Origin: Bacteroidales bacterium
GTDB taxonomy: Bacteria > Bacteroidota > Bacteroidia > Bacteroidales > Marinilabiliaceae
Length of the DNA stretch: 64,000 nucleotides
Direction of reading: 5' to 3'
Assembly (NCBI GenBank): GCA_003249255.1
Contig: QKJP01000005.1
Span: forward strand, 62,001 to 126,000
Shown here: piece after piece, positions 27,083 to 34,619 of the stretch
Layout: the number at the start of each line of letters is the position of its first letter
Position numbering within the stretch: the stretch's first letter is position 1
The notes under the pieces: model-generated
Told to the model about the DNA's origin: nothing
The model's database searches: none
The model's input: only the letters and a program-made list of their open reading frames with translations
Position numbers and translations under genes: made by a program

Positions 27083-29785
27083 ATGACAAAGAAACTTAGC
27101 CATATAGCAAAAAATCTTAGCACATTTATAGATAATCAGGTACTGACTTCGGAGCATTTAAATGATGCCCACCACTACCTGGACTATCAAAACCGAAACA
27201 CTCGCGTACTTCTTAATGGCGTAGGTATTTTAAACGGTTTTGATGTGAAATATGAAAATAAATACATCTCTATTTCTCCGGGCGTTGGTATTACCACTGA
27301 TGGTGACATTATTACTTTAAATAATTACTACCAGCAAGCCATTGGTCATGAATTAGAGGCTTCAAACGAATTACGCTTTACACATTACGAAGTGTTTGAA
27401 GATAAATTGGCTAATTATGAAAACTTTACAAAAAAAGGTAAACCAACTAAACTCTATGAGCTCATAGACTGCAGGTCGACACCATCGAACTTCTCCCAAA
27501 CAGTTAACAAGCTATCGAACTTAGAGAACATGGTTGTCATTCTCTATCTGGAGGCTTACACAAAGGAACCGGGAATATGTACAACCATCGACTGTAATGA
27601 CCAAGGCAAGAAACAGATATCGAAATTAAGAGTTCTCATTACTGATGAAGCGAATGCTGCCATCATAAGTAACAACGATTCAACTTATGGTCAGCATGCA
27701 AAAGAAAACCAATTCCTAAACCTGCCTAACATTGCTTTACCTCGAATTGTAATCTCACGCAAACACCTGATTTCGGCAGATAGCCTAAAGCAGAAATTTG
27801 CATTAGAGAACGAAAGATCTAGCATCTATGGATCATTTGAGAGTGCTATCAATCAAATATTTGAGAATTTTGGCGAGCACATATCCATACATCCAATAAA
27901 AAAACTGTATAAAGGTACTTTAGGTGACACAACATCATTTAATTTCAGAGCCTACTTTAAGGATAAACTACTTGAAAAACTACATAAGGTAAAATATAAC
28001 AATGGTGAGGATGATTCGATCTATAAATACCAATTAATTGGAGATTTAATTGCTACCTATAACGAGATAAAAGACTGTCTATTAAAACTAAAAAGTCAAA
28101 GTATTCCTAACATAAATAGTTTCCCAAAACATATCGCTTTAGGTCAGGTAAACGCGGCTAATATTCTTCCTAAGTATCGTCACAAGTACTACCCAACCCG
28201 GGAACAGGGGCATGATCAATCAAGCTTTGATTTATTCAACAGTCTTTTATTTAGATTCTATTTTCTTCTTGAAAAATATGGCATTAGTAATGATTATTTC
28301 AAAATTACGCCATCGAAGAAAAATGCCTTATTAGGCGAAAAAAGTATTCCGTGCTACTATAATCTTGATACAGATTTGCTTTATCATTGGAACTTTAAGA
28401 AATCAAGAAGTTTACAACACACTCAAAACCTAAGTTATTCGACTGAACTATTATCAGAAGCTGATCATATTCAGAATCCTTTAAAATATGATTTATCTAA
28501 TTTTGATTTCTTTAGGGTTGAAGGATTATATGCGTCATCGGCAACAGAAGCTATTTTAAAAATAAATAACATCATTAAACAGTTTGGTTTAGATATCAAT
28601 TTTAATGTGTTTGATATTGAAACAGATAAATTAGAATTAGCCAATGTATTAAGCCATTACCCGGGATTGGAATACAATGGAGGTGTCCCTGTTGGAGGCA
28701 CTTACATTCTAGTTAAGGATAAAGATGAAGTTATCACCAGCCTTTCCATAAAACATAAAATACATCCTGAAACCGATTTATTAGGGCGTATAGAAGAAAC
28801 CTCTTACCCATGGATTAGCTCCTTAAAATACATTAACAACCTTGTTCGCTCAATTAACGATAAGAAAGCTCCTCTACAGAAGAGACATAGTAATTATGTA
28901 TTACGCATAAGTCAATACAAAATTAACGATACACACCTAATCAGTAATAAATACGTTGACATATCAATCTCTACTAAAAAAATGCTGACCGGAAGGTTAC
29001 ATTCCGTTATGAATGAATTAAATAATCATTTTGATGCGGGTGTAGTATTCGAATATGATCAAAGATCCAAGTGTGTTAAAATAAAACGCTTGATACAGGA
29101 TAGTTTTGCAATTTCTATTCAGGACATTACGCAAAACCACAATACGCCGGTCTATACTTATACCCATAAAGGATTAAAAAGGGGTAATAACACAACTCAC
29201 CTTGAAGCTTATTCCAACACAAGGGAGTTAAAACCTCATCACCCTGTATTTTACAAGAGTTTACACTTGAAATATGACCCTCTGTTAAAAGACGACGACT
29301 ATAAAGCCTGGTATACAAAATGGGAAGAATGGGAAGTATTAAAGAATAAACTTGTAGCTGATCCATATTTCGTTGATGGTGATAAAAAGCAATTTCGCTA
29401 CATGTATGGAGATGAGAAGAAACTTCCAAACAGCGTAAAAAATCTGTTAGATGAAACCATTATCCCAGATATCTATGCAAAGAAAACAAGTGCAAAAATT
29501 TATCTGGGAGGCGAGTATATTGACGGTTCATGGGTAACTCAAGAAATGATAAATGATCATAAAACCGCTAAAAGCAGTCATCAGATTAAAAAGTTTATCG
29601 AATTAAGGAAAGAGCTGCATAAGAAATCCGGACCTAGTAAATTAATTATTCATGTAACCGGGCTTTCAGAAGAAAATCTTTTGAAATTAGAAAAAGATCA
29701 CTTCGCCGTTGCTAATTTCTTCTTGGGTAAACCGGATAGTGAATTTGCAATTGAGTTAGACAAAGAGAAGAAAGAAGATGCTTAA
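27083..29785 (+). CDS. eCIS-associated 900-residue protein of unknown function in the Pvc13 slot
   Basis: A 900-residue protein with no signal peptide, 10 bases after the wedge gene. The N-terminal 90 residues look conserved in style: FIDNQVLTSEHLNDAHHYLD, then RVLLNGVGILNGFDVKY and ISPGVGITTDGDIITL, a pattern I associate with Bacteroidota eCIS baseplate or fibre-base proteins. The rest is a mix of helical and beta regions without a motif I recognise. In PVC/Afp this gene position is the tail fibre (Pvc13), but the long collagen-like or adenoviral-type shaft and knob are not visible. It could be a peripheral baseplate protein that carries fibres or itself binds targets. A strong hairpin follows the stop. 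Confidence 0.65.
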   Translation: MTKKLSHIAKNLSTFIDNQVLTSEHLNDAHHYLDYQNRNTRVLLNGVGILNGFDVKYENKYISISPGVGITTDGDIITLNNYYQQAIGHELEASNELRFTHYEVFEDKLANYENFTKKGKPTKLYELIDCRSTPSNFSQTVNKLSNLENMVVILYLEAYTKEPGICTTIDCNDQGKKQISKLRVLITDEANAAIISNNDSTYGQHAKENQFLNLPNIALPRIVISRKHLISADSLKQKFALENERSSIYGSFESAINQIFENFGEHISIHPIKKLYKGTLGDTTSFNFRAYFKDKLLEKLHKVKYNNGEDDSIYKYQLIGDLIATYNEIKDCLLKLKSQSIPNINSFPKHIALGQVNAANILPKYRHKYYPTREQGHDQSSFDLFNSLLFRFYFLLEKYGISNDYFKITPSKKNALLGEKSIPCYYNLDTDLLYHWNFKKSRSLQHTQNLSYSTELLSEADHIQNPLKYDLSNFDFFRVEGLYASSATEAILKINNIIKQFGLDINFNVFDIETDKLELANVLSHYPGLEYNGGVPVGGTYILVKDKDEVITSLSIKHKIHPETDLLGRIEETSYPWISSLKYINNLVRSINDKKAPLQKRHSNYVLRISQYKINDTHLISNKYVDISISTKKMLTGRLHSVMNELNNHFDAGVVFEYDQRSKCVKIKRLIQDSFAISIQDITQNHNTPVYTYTHKGLKRGNNTTHLEAYSNTRELKPHHPVFYKSLHLKYDPLLKDDDYKAWYTKWEEWEVLKNKLVADPYFVDGDKKQFRYMYGDEKKLPNSVKNLLDETIIPDIYAKKTSAKIYLGGEYIDGSWVTQEMINDHKTAKSSHQIKKFIELRKELHKKSGPSKLIIHVTGLSEENLLKLEKDHFAVANFFLGKPDSEFAIELDKEKKEDA

Positions 29786-29792
29786 AAATGTA

Positions 29793-29829
29793 AAAACCTA
29801 ATTCGTCATATTCTGATGAATTAGGTTTT
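29793..29829 (+). terminator. Strong hairpin terminator inside the eCIS cluster
   Basis: AAAACCTAATTC (29793-29804) pairs with GAATTAGGTTTT (29818-29829); the stem can extend inward by a wobble pair and TCA/TGA to a 5-base loop. The right arm ends in TTTT but no longer U-tract follows. It lies 8 bases after the stop of the 900-residue protein and 143 bases before the tape-measure gene. Confidence 0.75.
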
Positions 29830-29971
29830 CAAGGGGAAGACTAAAATTTTCAGGAATTTAACGATTAAGAAAAATGCCCAATCCTCTTACATTGCCACCC
29901 AGTAAACACCGTCTAGTGTATTGCAAGAATAACACTAATTCTATTTAACACCAAATAATATTAAGTTTTTT

Positions 29972-31243
29972 ATGAGAAAAAATAACGAGCATATCATTCA
30001 AACCGTGAATTTGGAGATTAACACCAATTCGGAAAGTTATGCTCATGCCATAAAAAACAACATCAATAACTCTCTAAACAAACTCCTTTCATCGCATTTA
30101 GAAGATATTCTGAATCGATATTGTCACACAGAACACAGCATACTTATTGAAAATCTCAACATTGAGTTTGATGTGCATTCAAATCCGGAACTGGCAAGTT
30201 TAGAAGCAAAAATTAGTGAAAACATTGAACTGCAACTGAGTAAGATCATTCAGGAACACAAGGCTGTAAAAATTCAAAACAAAGAGCAGATTATTAAAAA
30301 CTTACCTTCCAATGGTCGTACTTTTAAAAAGTCCTCTTTTCAAAATGGTGACTCAAACTTAGTTCAAACCCTTACTAAAGAACAATCTTTTGAAAAAGCA
30401 TTTTTCTTCTTTCTGGAAAATGGTTCTTTGCCCTGGTTCATCTCAAGGAATAAATTTGAAGAAAGAGTCAAAGATCAATTACTGCATCAATTATTCAATC
30501 AAGATTCATTTAAACTAAATTTAAAGACTTCACTGCTTAAAAATAAAAGAGCATTAGACCGTTTTATTCTTCAATTCAATAAAGAGACGATAGATGTTTT
30601 CAAAAAAGAAATCATAAAAATAAACGCAGTAGATGGTAAGAATTTATGCACTCTAATAGATGAGAAAATAGATTTACTAAATAAAAAGACAAGCTCTACT
30701 ATTAAGGATATTGAGGAAGTACTAAACAACGAAACAAGCACCGATAATAAAATTTATAGTTCAACCGCAGGCATTATTCTCACCCATCCTTTTTTAGCTG
30801 CCATCTTTAACCAGTTTAATCTATTGGATGAAAACAAAAACATCCCGGAAGATAAAAAAGCAATCGCAGTTCACCTCCTACACTACATAGCCACAGGAGA
30901 AGAACAGGCTCCAGAACATGAACTACAATTTGAAAAATATTTATGTAACCTACCCGATACAACACCCTTAGCACGCTATATTTCTTTAACGAAAGAAATG
31001 AAAGCTGAGTGTAACAACTTACTAAAGGCCCTTATACAATACTGGCCGGAACTAAAGAACACTTCACCCGAAAGTTTACGTGAGATGTTCTTAAAACGTG
31101 AAGGTGTCTTAAACTTACAACAAGACACCCCTAAATTAAATATCGAACGAAAAGCACAAGACATTCTGCTCAACAAACTTCAATGGAATATTTCTTTGGT
31201 GAAACTTCCGTGGATAGAGAATTTGTTGATGGTGGAGTGGTGA
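29972..31243 (+). CDS. eCIS tape measure protein (Pvc14-like)
   Basis: A 423-residue protein of the contractile-injection-system tape measure family, which sets particle length and fills the tube before loading. The N-terminus (HIIQTVNLEINTNSESYA, LENLNIEFDV) and particularly the C-terminus are recognisable: STAGIILTHPFLAAIFNQFN, AVHLLHYIATGEE, YLCNLPDTTPLARY, LKNTSPESLREMFLKREG, and WNISLVKLPWIENLLMVEW at the very end. The middle is helical and lysine-rich. At 423 residues it is short for the family, predicting a short particle if tape length scales. It is preceded by 186 bases with a terminator, so it may have its own promoter; none was clear. Confidence 0.88.
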   Translation: MRKNNEHIIQTVNLEINTNSESYAHAIKNNINNSLNKLLSSHLEDILNRYCHTEHSILIENLNIEFDVHSNPELASLEAKISENIELQLSKIIQEHKAVKIQNKEQIIKNLPSNGRTFKKSSFQNGDSNLVQTLTKEQSFEKAFFFFLENGSLPWFISRNKFEERVKDQLLHQLFNQDSFKLNLKTSLLKNKRALDRFILQFNKETIDVFKKEIIKINAVDGKNLCTLIDEKIDLLNKKTSSTIKDIEEVLNNETSTDNKIYSSTAGIILTHPFLAAIFNQFNLLDENKNIPEDKKAIAVHLLHYIATGEEQAPEHELQFEKYLCNLPDTTPLARYISLTKEMKAECNNLLKALIQYWPELKNTSPESLREMFLKREGVLNLQQDTPKLNIERKAQDILLNKLQWNISLVKLPWIENLLMVEW

Positions 31244-31255
31244 AAAACTGAATTT

Positions 31256-32239
31256 ATGACAACAAAAAAACCATCTAGCGATAAAAAAATAGTACATCCT
31301 ACCCAAATAGTTTATTTCAAAAAAAAGGATTATTCGCACGAAAAATCCTCTTTATCCTTACAAACAAAACTAAGCAACTTACCCCCCAAAAAAGAAACTG
31401 ACTACAATGTTGAAGATATTGAAGCTTTACAAAAAGTCACAAAAGACATACTACTGCATTATCATCTTAATAAACCAACTTTAAACTATATAAATAAAAT
31501 GCAAGAAAATGTTAAACAGAAACTTAAAAAGCAGATCGAAAAGATTGGGAATTTGGAAAATCAATTCCAAACAAAAAAATTACGAACCCTGATTAAGAAT
31601 CCTATAACAGAAATAATTAAAGGTACACCAAGTTCAATATTTGAAGTTTTTTCATCTGCTTTTATAGATAAGTTCGCAAAAACCCCAATCACTCTAGCCG
31701 CAGGCGTTGCTTTTTCGCGTATGCTTCATTATAGAAGTGTAAAAAACAGCAACATAGAAGTTGGATATAACATCGATGACATAGACTTTATTAACATATT
31801 GGGGCAAAGTGCTTATCAAGATATAATAAACTGTACCAAAGACCTGAATGATTTATATAATCAAATCATAAAATACGAAACAAAAATTAACACAATCGTT
31901 AATACCTTTTCTTTAGAAAAAGAAGACTATTCAGGCGGTATGTTAATTCGGAGAATTAAGTTTTTGGATAACTTAATTAAATATCCACAGAACATAAAAC
32001 ATTCAGAATTGACACTTCAAACAATTATCGAAAAAAACAAAGAATATGTGTTTTATGATGTGTTATATGGTGATGCAAAAAGAAAACTTAAAAATAAAAT
32101 TGATGGAATTGATTCTTTAGGAAATACGCTAATTGATTTAATTAAGGAAAAATATGAAAATTATGAAAATACTGACAGAATGTACAAAGGCGTAACCTCG
32201 TTCCACGAATGCCAATACAAATCACACTTAAGCGAATAA
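31256..32239 (+). CDS. Orphan protein between eCIS tape measure and ATPase
   Basis: A 327-residue protein I do not recognise. It is very lysine- and asparagine-rich, with a disordered N-terminus (about residues 1-45, TTKKPSSDKKIVHP), a helical region (DIEALQKVTKDILLHYHLN, and NVKQKLKKQIEKIGNLENQF), a short apolar patch near the middle (ITLAAGVAFSRMLHY), and a helical C-terminus. No signal peptide and no clear enzyme motif. It starts 12 bases after the tape measure and ends 22 bases before the ATPase, so it is surely co-transcribed with them. A cargo/effector, a loading factor for the ATPase or a structural accessory are all possible; position alone does not decide. Confidence 0.6.
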   Translation: MTTKKPSSDKKIVHPTQIVYFKKKDYSHEKSSLSLQTKLSNLPPKKETDYNVEDIEALQKVTKDILLHYHLNKPTLNYINKMQENVKQKLKKQIEKIGNLENQFQTKKLRTLIKNPITEIIKGTPSSIFEVFSSAFIDKFAKTPITLAAGVAFSRMLHYRSVKNSNIEVGYNIDDIDFINILGQSAYQDIINCTKDLNDLYNQIIKYETKINTIVNTFSLEKEDYSGGMLIRRIKFLDNLIKYPQNIKHSELTLQTIIEKNKEYVFYDVLYGDAKRKLKNKIDGIDSLGNTLIDLIKEKYENYENTDRMYKGVTSFHECQYKSHLSE

Positions 32240-32261
32240 AGATATCCTATCTGCCTTTAAA

Positions 32262-33587
32262 ATGATAAAAATAGAGCCAATAAAACTATTACAGATGGCA
32301 ATCCTAAAGAGTCTCAAAATCAAGACTCACCAAGAACTATTAGATTTTCAATCTCTAATAACCTCATTAATTGAAAATGATCTACTTTTTGATTTTTCAA
32401 AACAAAATAAATTCACTAATGAGGAGCTAATCAGCCTCCTACTCACCCTCATCCCTCACATATCCCCCAACTTCCTAATGGACATTATCCAAGAACACAT
32501 GCCGGAAGAAGGATACTTCATCGAATTCGGCGGTGTCAAAGGCAAAAACCATCGAGGCATCATCCCAACCGGAGAAACCCTCCTGTTCATCCTTGCTGGT
32601 GATGACATTGAAAAGCGAGCAGAATACCACTACCTCTTCAGTGAAGACCATCTCTTTGCAAAAAAAGATATCATCCGGTTGGAAGAAGTACCGGAAGGAG
32701 AACCACGCATGAGTGGTAAGCTGATTATGAATCCTGATTATGTGGAATATTTTATCACCGGAAAAATGCCCAAACCTAAATTAGGCAGTGACTTCCCGGC
32801 GCAATTAATCAATACAGAACTGGAATGGGATGATTTAATCATCAGCGAAAAAACAGCTAATCAAATCTCAGAAATCGAAATCTGGTTAAAGCATAACCAT
32901 ACCCTTATGAACGAGTGGGGCATGCACAAAAACATAAAACCGGGTTACAAAGTATTGCTATCAGGTCCTCCGGGAACCGGAAAAACACTTACGGCTGCAT
33001 TATTGGGTAAATACACCGAAAGAGATGTGTACCGAATTGATCTTTCGATGATGGTTTCAAAATACATTGGTGAAACTGAGAAGAATCTTTCGCGCTTATT
33101 TGACAAGGCCAAAAATAAAGACTGGATTCTGTTCTTTGATGAAGCAGATGCACTCTTTGGAAAAAGAACCGGTGTTAAAGATTCTAATGATAAATATGCT
33201 AACCAAGAGGTTTCATACCTTTTGCAGCGCATCGAATCGCACGATGGTTTAGTGGTACTGGCCAGTAATTACAAAAAAAACATAGATGCTGCTTTTACAC
33301 GCCGGTTTAACTCTATCATCGAATTTAGCAATCCAACTGCGCAGGAACGTGTTCGCTTATGGAAAAACAACATCCCTGCTAAAGCCACACTTGACGAGAA
33401 AATTAACATCGAAGAAATTGCTGAACGCTTTGAGCTCACCGGAGCCAATATTGTAAATGTCATTCACTATGCTTGCTTAAAAACCATTGAGAACGGATCT
33501 ACCTGCATTCAATCAGATGACTTACTGGGTGGTATTCAAAAAGAATACCAGAAGGAAGGACGAATGGTGAATGTGAGGTTAAATTAG
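32262..33587 (+). CDS. eCIS AAA+ ATPase (Pvc15-like)
   Basis: A 441-residue AAA+ ATPase. The N-terminal 200 residues are a system-specific domain (LLFILAGDDIEKRAEYHYLF). The AAA module has Walker A GPPGTGKT (residues about 235-242), Walker B ILFFDEADALFGKR (about 289-302), sensor 1 VVLASNYKKNID and the arginine-finger region FTRRFNSIIEF. Pvc15-type ATPases are thought to help load or refold cargo into the particle. It is the last gene of the cluster. An internal ATG at 32295 is an alternative start. No particle gene follows it. Confidence 0.93.
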   Translation: MIKIEPIKLLQMAILKSLKIKTHQELLDFQSLITSLIENDLLFDFSKQNKFTNEELISLLLTLIPHISPNFLMDIIQEHMPEEGYFIEFGGVKGKNHRGIIPTGETLLFILAGDDIEKRAEYHYLFSEDHLFAKKDIIRLEEVPEGEPRMSGKLIMNPDYVEYFITGKMPKPKLGSDFPAQLINTELEWDDLIISEKTANQISEIEIWLKHNHTLMNEWGMHKNIKPGYKVLLSGPPGTGKTLTAALLGKYTERDVYRIDLSMMVSKYIGETEKNLSRLFDKAKNKDWILFFDEADALFGKRTGVKDSNDKYANQEVSYLLQRIESHDGLVVLASNYKKNIDAAFTRRFNSIIEFSNPTAQERVRLWKNNIPAKATLDEKINIEEIAERFELTGANIVNVIHYACLKTIENGSTCIQSDDLLGGIQKEYQKEGRMVNVRLN

Positions 33588-33743
33588 AACTGATAAGGAT
33601 AAAATTTATGGAAAGGTCGTTTTATAGTCTTTGTTTCGATAATCATTGCCAGAAACTTCGTCCACTGACAAGGTCTTTATTATAAGTTATGGAACTTCGG
33701 AAAAAACTGAAAAAATCGGATTATTAGTGTACTGATAAAAAAT

Positions 33744-33770
33744 AATTCGTGTTAATTTGCGTAATTCGAC
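33744..33770. repeat. Short degenerate repeat AATTCGTGTTAATTTGCGT
   Basis: AATTCGT, AATTTGC and AATTCG units stand in tandem, followed by an A-run, in the gap between the eCIS ATPase and the converging GNAT gene. I associate this unit with interspersed intergenic repeats of Bacteroidota. The remaining part of the gap (33588-33781) shows no clear terminator. Confidence 0.4.
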
Positions 33771-33781
33771 AAAAAAAAAAT

Positions 33782-34267
33782 TCAATTAAACTGCATACAA
33801 TAAAACTGAAGCGCTTTATAATCAACGACCTCGTTAATGGTAAAACCTTTGCGTTTGTACAGTGCTACATTGTGATGATTCGCAGTTTCTAAAAATACCG
33901 GCAATTCATTTTTAGCACAATAATCTAAAACGGGATTTAAAAGCAAACTACCTTTGCCTTTTCCTTGAGCTTCCGGCAATACAGCAATATTAGCCAGATA
34001 CAGGTAGTCTTGAGATGCAGCCATTTGTTGGTACGTGATTCGTTCAAATTTCAGTAAACGCCATAAAGTTTTAGGACTTAATGAAAACATCAATTTTAAA
34101 TACCGCTGCACAAGATTTAGTGAAAGTTTTTCTTTGTGACTCGTGGACCATAATGCTACTCCTGTATGATCGTGAGTTAAATAAATAAAGCCTTTTTTGA
34201 AGGTCTCATCCACCAAGAAACTAATTAACAAGTCCATCTTTTGGGGATTTTGGGTAGCTTCCAACAT
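33782..34267 (-). CDS. GNAT-family N-acetyltransferase, N-terminus probably broken
   Basis: The ORF from the ATG at 34267 gives 161 residues with the acetyl-CoA signature region LYLANIAVLPEAQGKGKGSLLL and the C-terminal strand/helix NHHNVALYKRKGFT. The usual N-terminal strand and helix of GNAT proteins are not in this ORF. They are encoded upstream in the same frame without any ATG, GTG or TTG (LKLATLKDKTTIVNIIVSAF, then ENDPAFAW at about 34270-34350), and that frame is open to a TAG at 34424-34426. An ATG at 34392 lies in another frame and would need a small indel to join. The gene may therefore be a pseudogene or use a rare start codon. The substrate is unknown. Confidence 0.65.
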   Translation of the reverse strand: MLEATQNPQKMDLLISFLVDETFKKGFIYLTHDHTGVALWSTSHKEKLSLNLVQRYLKLMFSLSPKTLWRLLKFERITYQQMAASQDYLYLANIAVLPEAQGKGKGSLLLNPVLDYCAKNELPVFLETANHHNVALYKRKGFTINEVVDYKALQFYCMQFN

Positions 34268-34619
34268 CCAGGCAAAAGCAGGATCGTTTTCAAAAGCACT
34301 TACAATAATATTAACAATGGTCGTTTTATCTTTTAGAGTGGCGAGTTTTAACCCAGGTATTTTCTCTGAAATTAAAGTTGGGGATTCGTCATAGTGTAAA
34401 AAATAGTTTGGCGATTGATAAACCTAATTTTTTTTAAAATTATGAGATTTCAAAAGTAGAACCTAAGAGTTTACCCCGTGATAATCAAATCATTAACCTC
34501 AAAATCACTTAAGCGCAATTAAGTCTATTTAATACTTGAGCAGAAAAGAAGCGAAAACAAGCACTTATTTTCGACTCGTTTATTCATTCTAAACAAAAAC
34601 ACTTTTCAATGTCATAAAA
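34268..34619. other. Stretch with GNAT N-terminal remnant and otherwise no gene
   Basis: About 34270-34423 on the minus strand encodes the displaced N-terminal part of the GNAT gene. The remaining 200 bases up to the end of the sensor-kinase pseudogene show no ORF, repeat or hairpin that I can support. Confidence 0.5.

Noticed and set aside
29874-29948. A 24-codon ORF between the 900-residue protein and the tape measure
   Set aside because: Very short, no recognisable peptide, and no support from spacing or conservation that could be seen.
15233-33587. Reading the cluster as a prophage or as a classical type VI secretion system
   Set aside because: No capsid, portal, terminase, integrase or lysis genes are seen, and no TssJLM membrane complex or ClpV. 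The DUF4255, DUF5908, LysM and Pvc14/Pvc15-like genes point to an eCIS.
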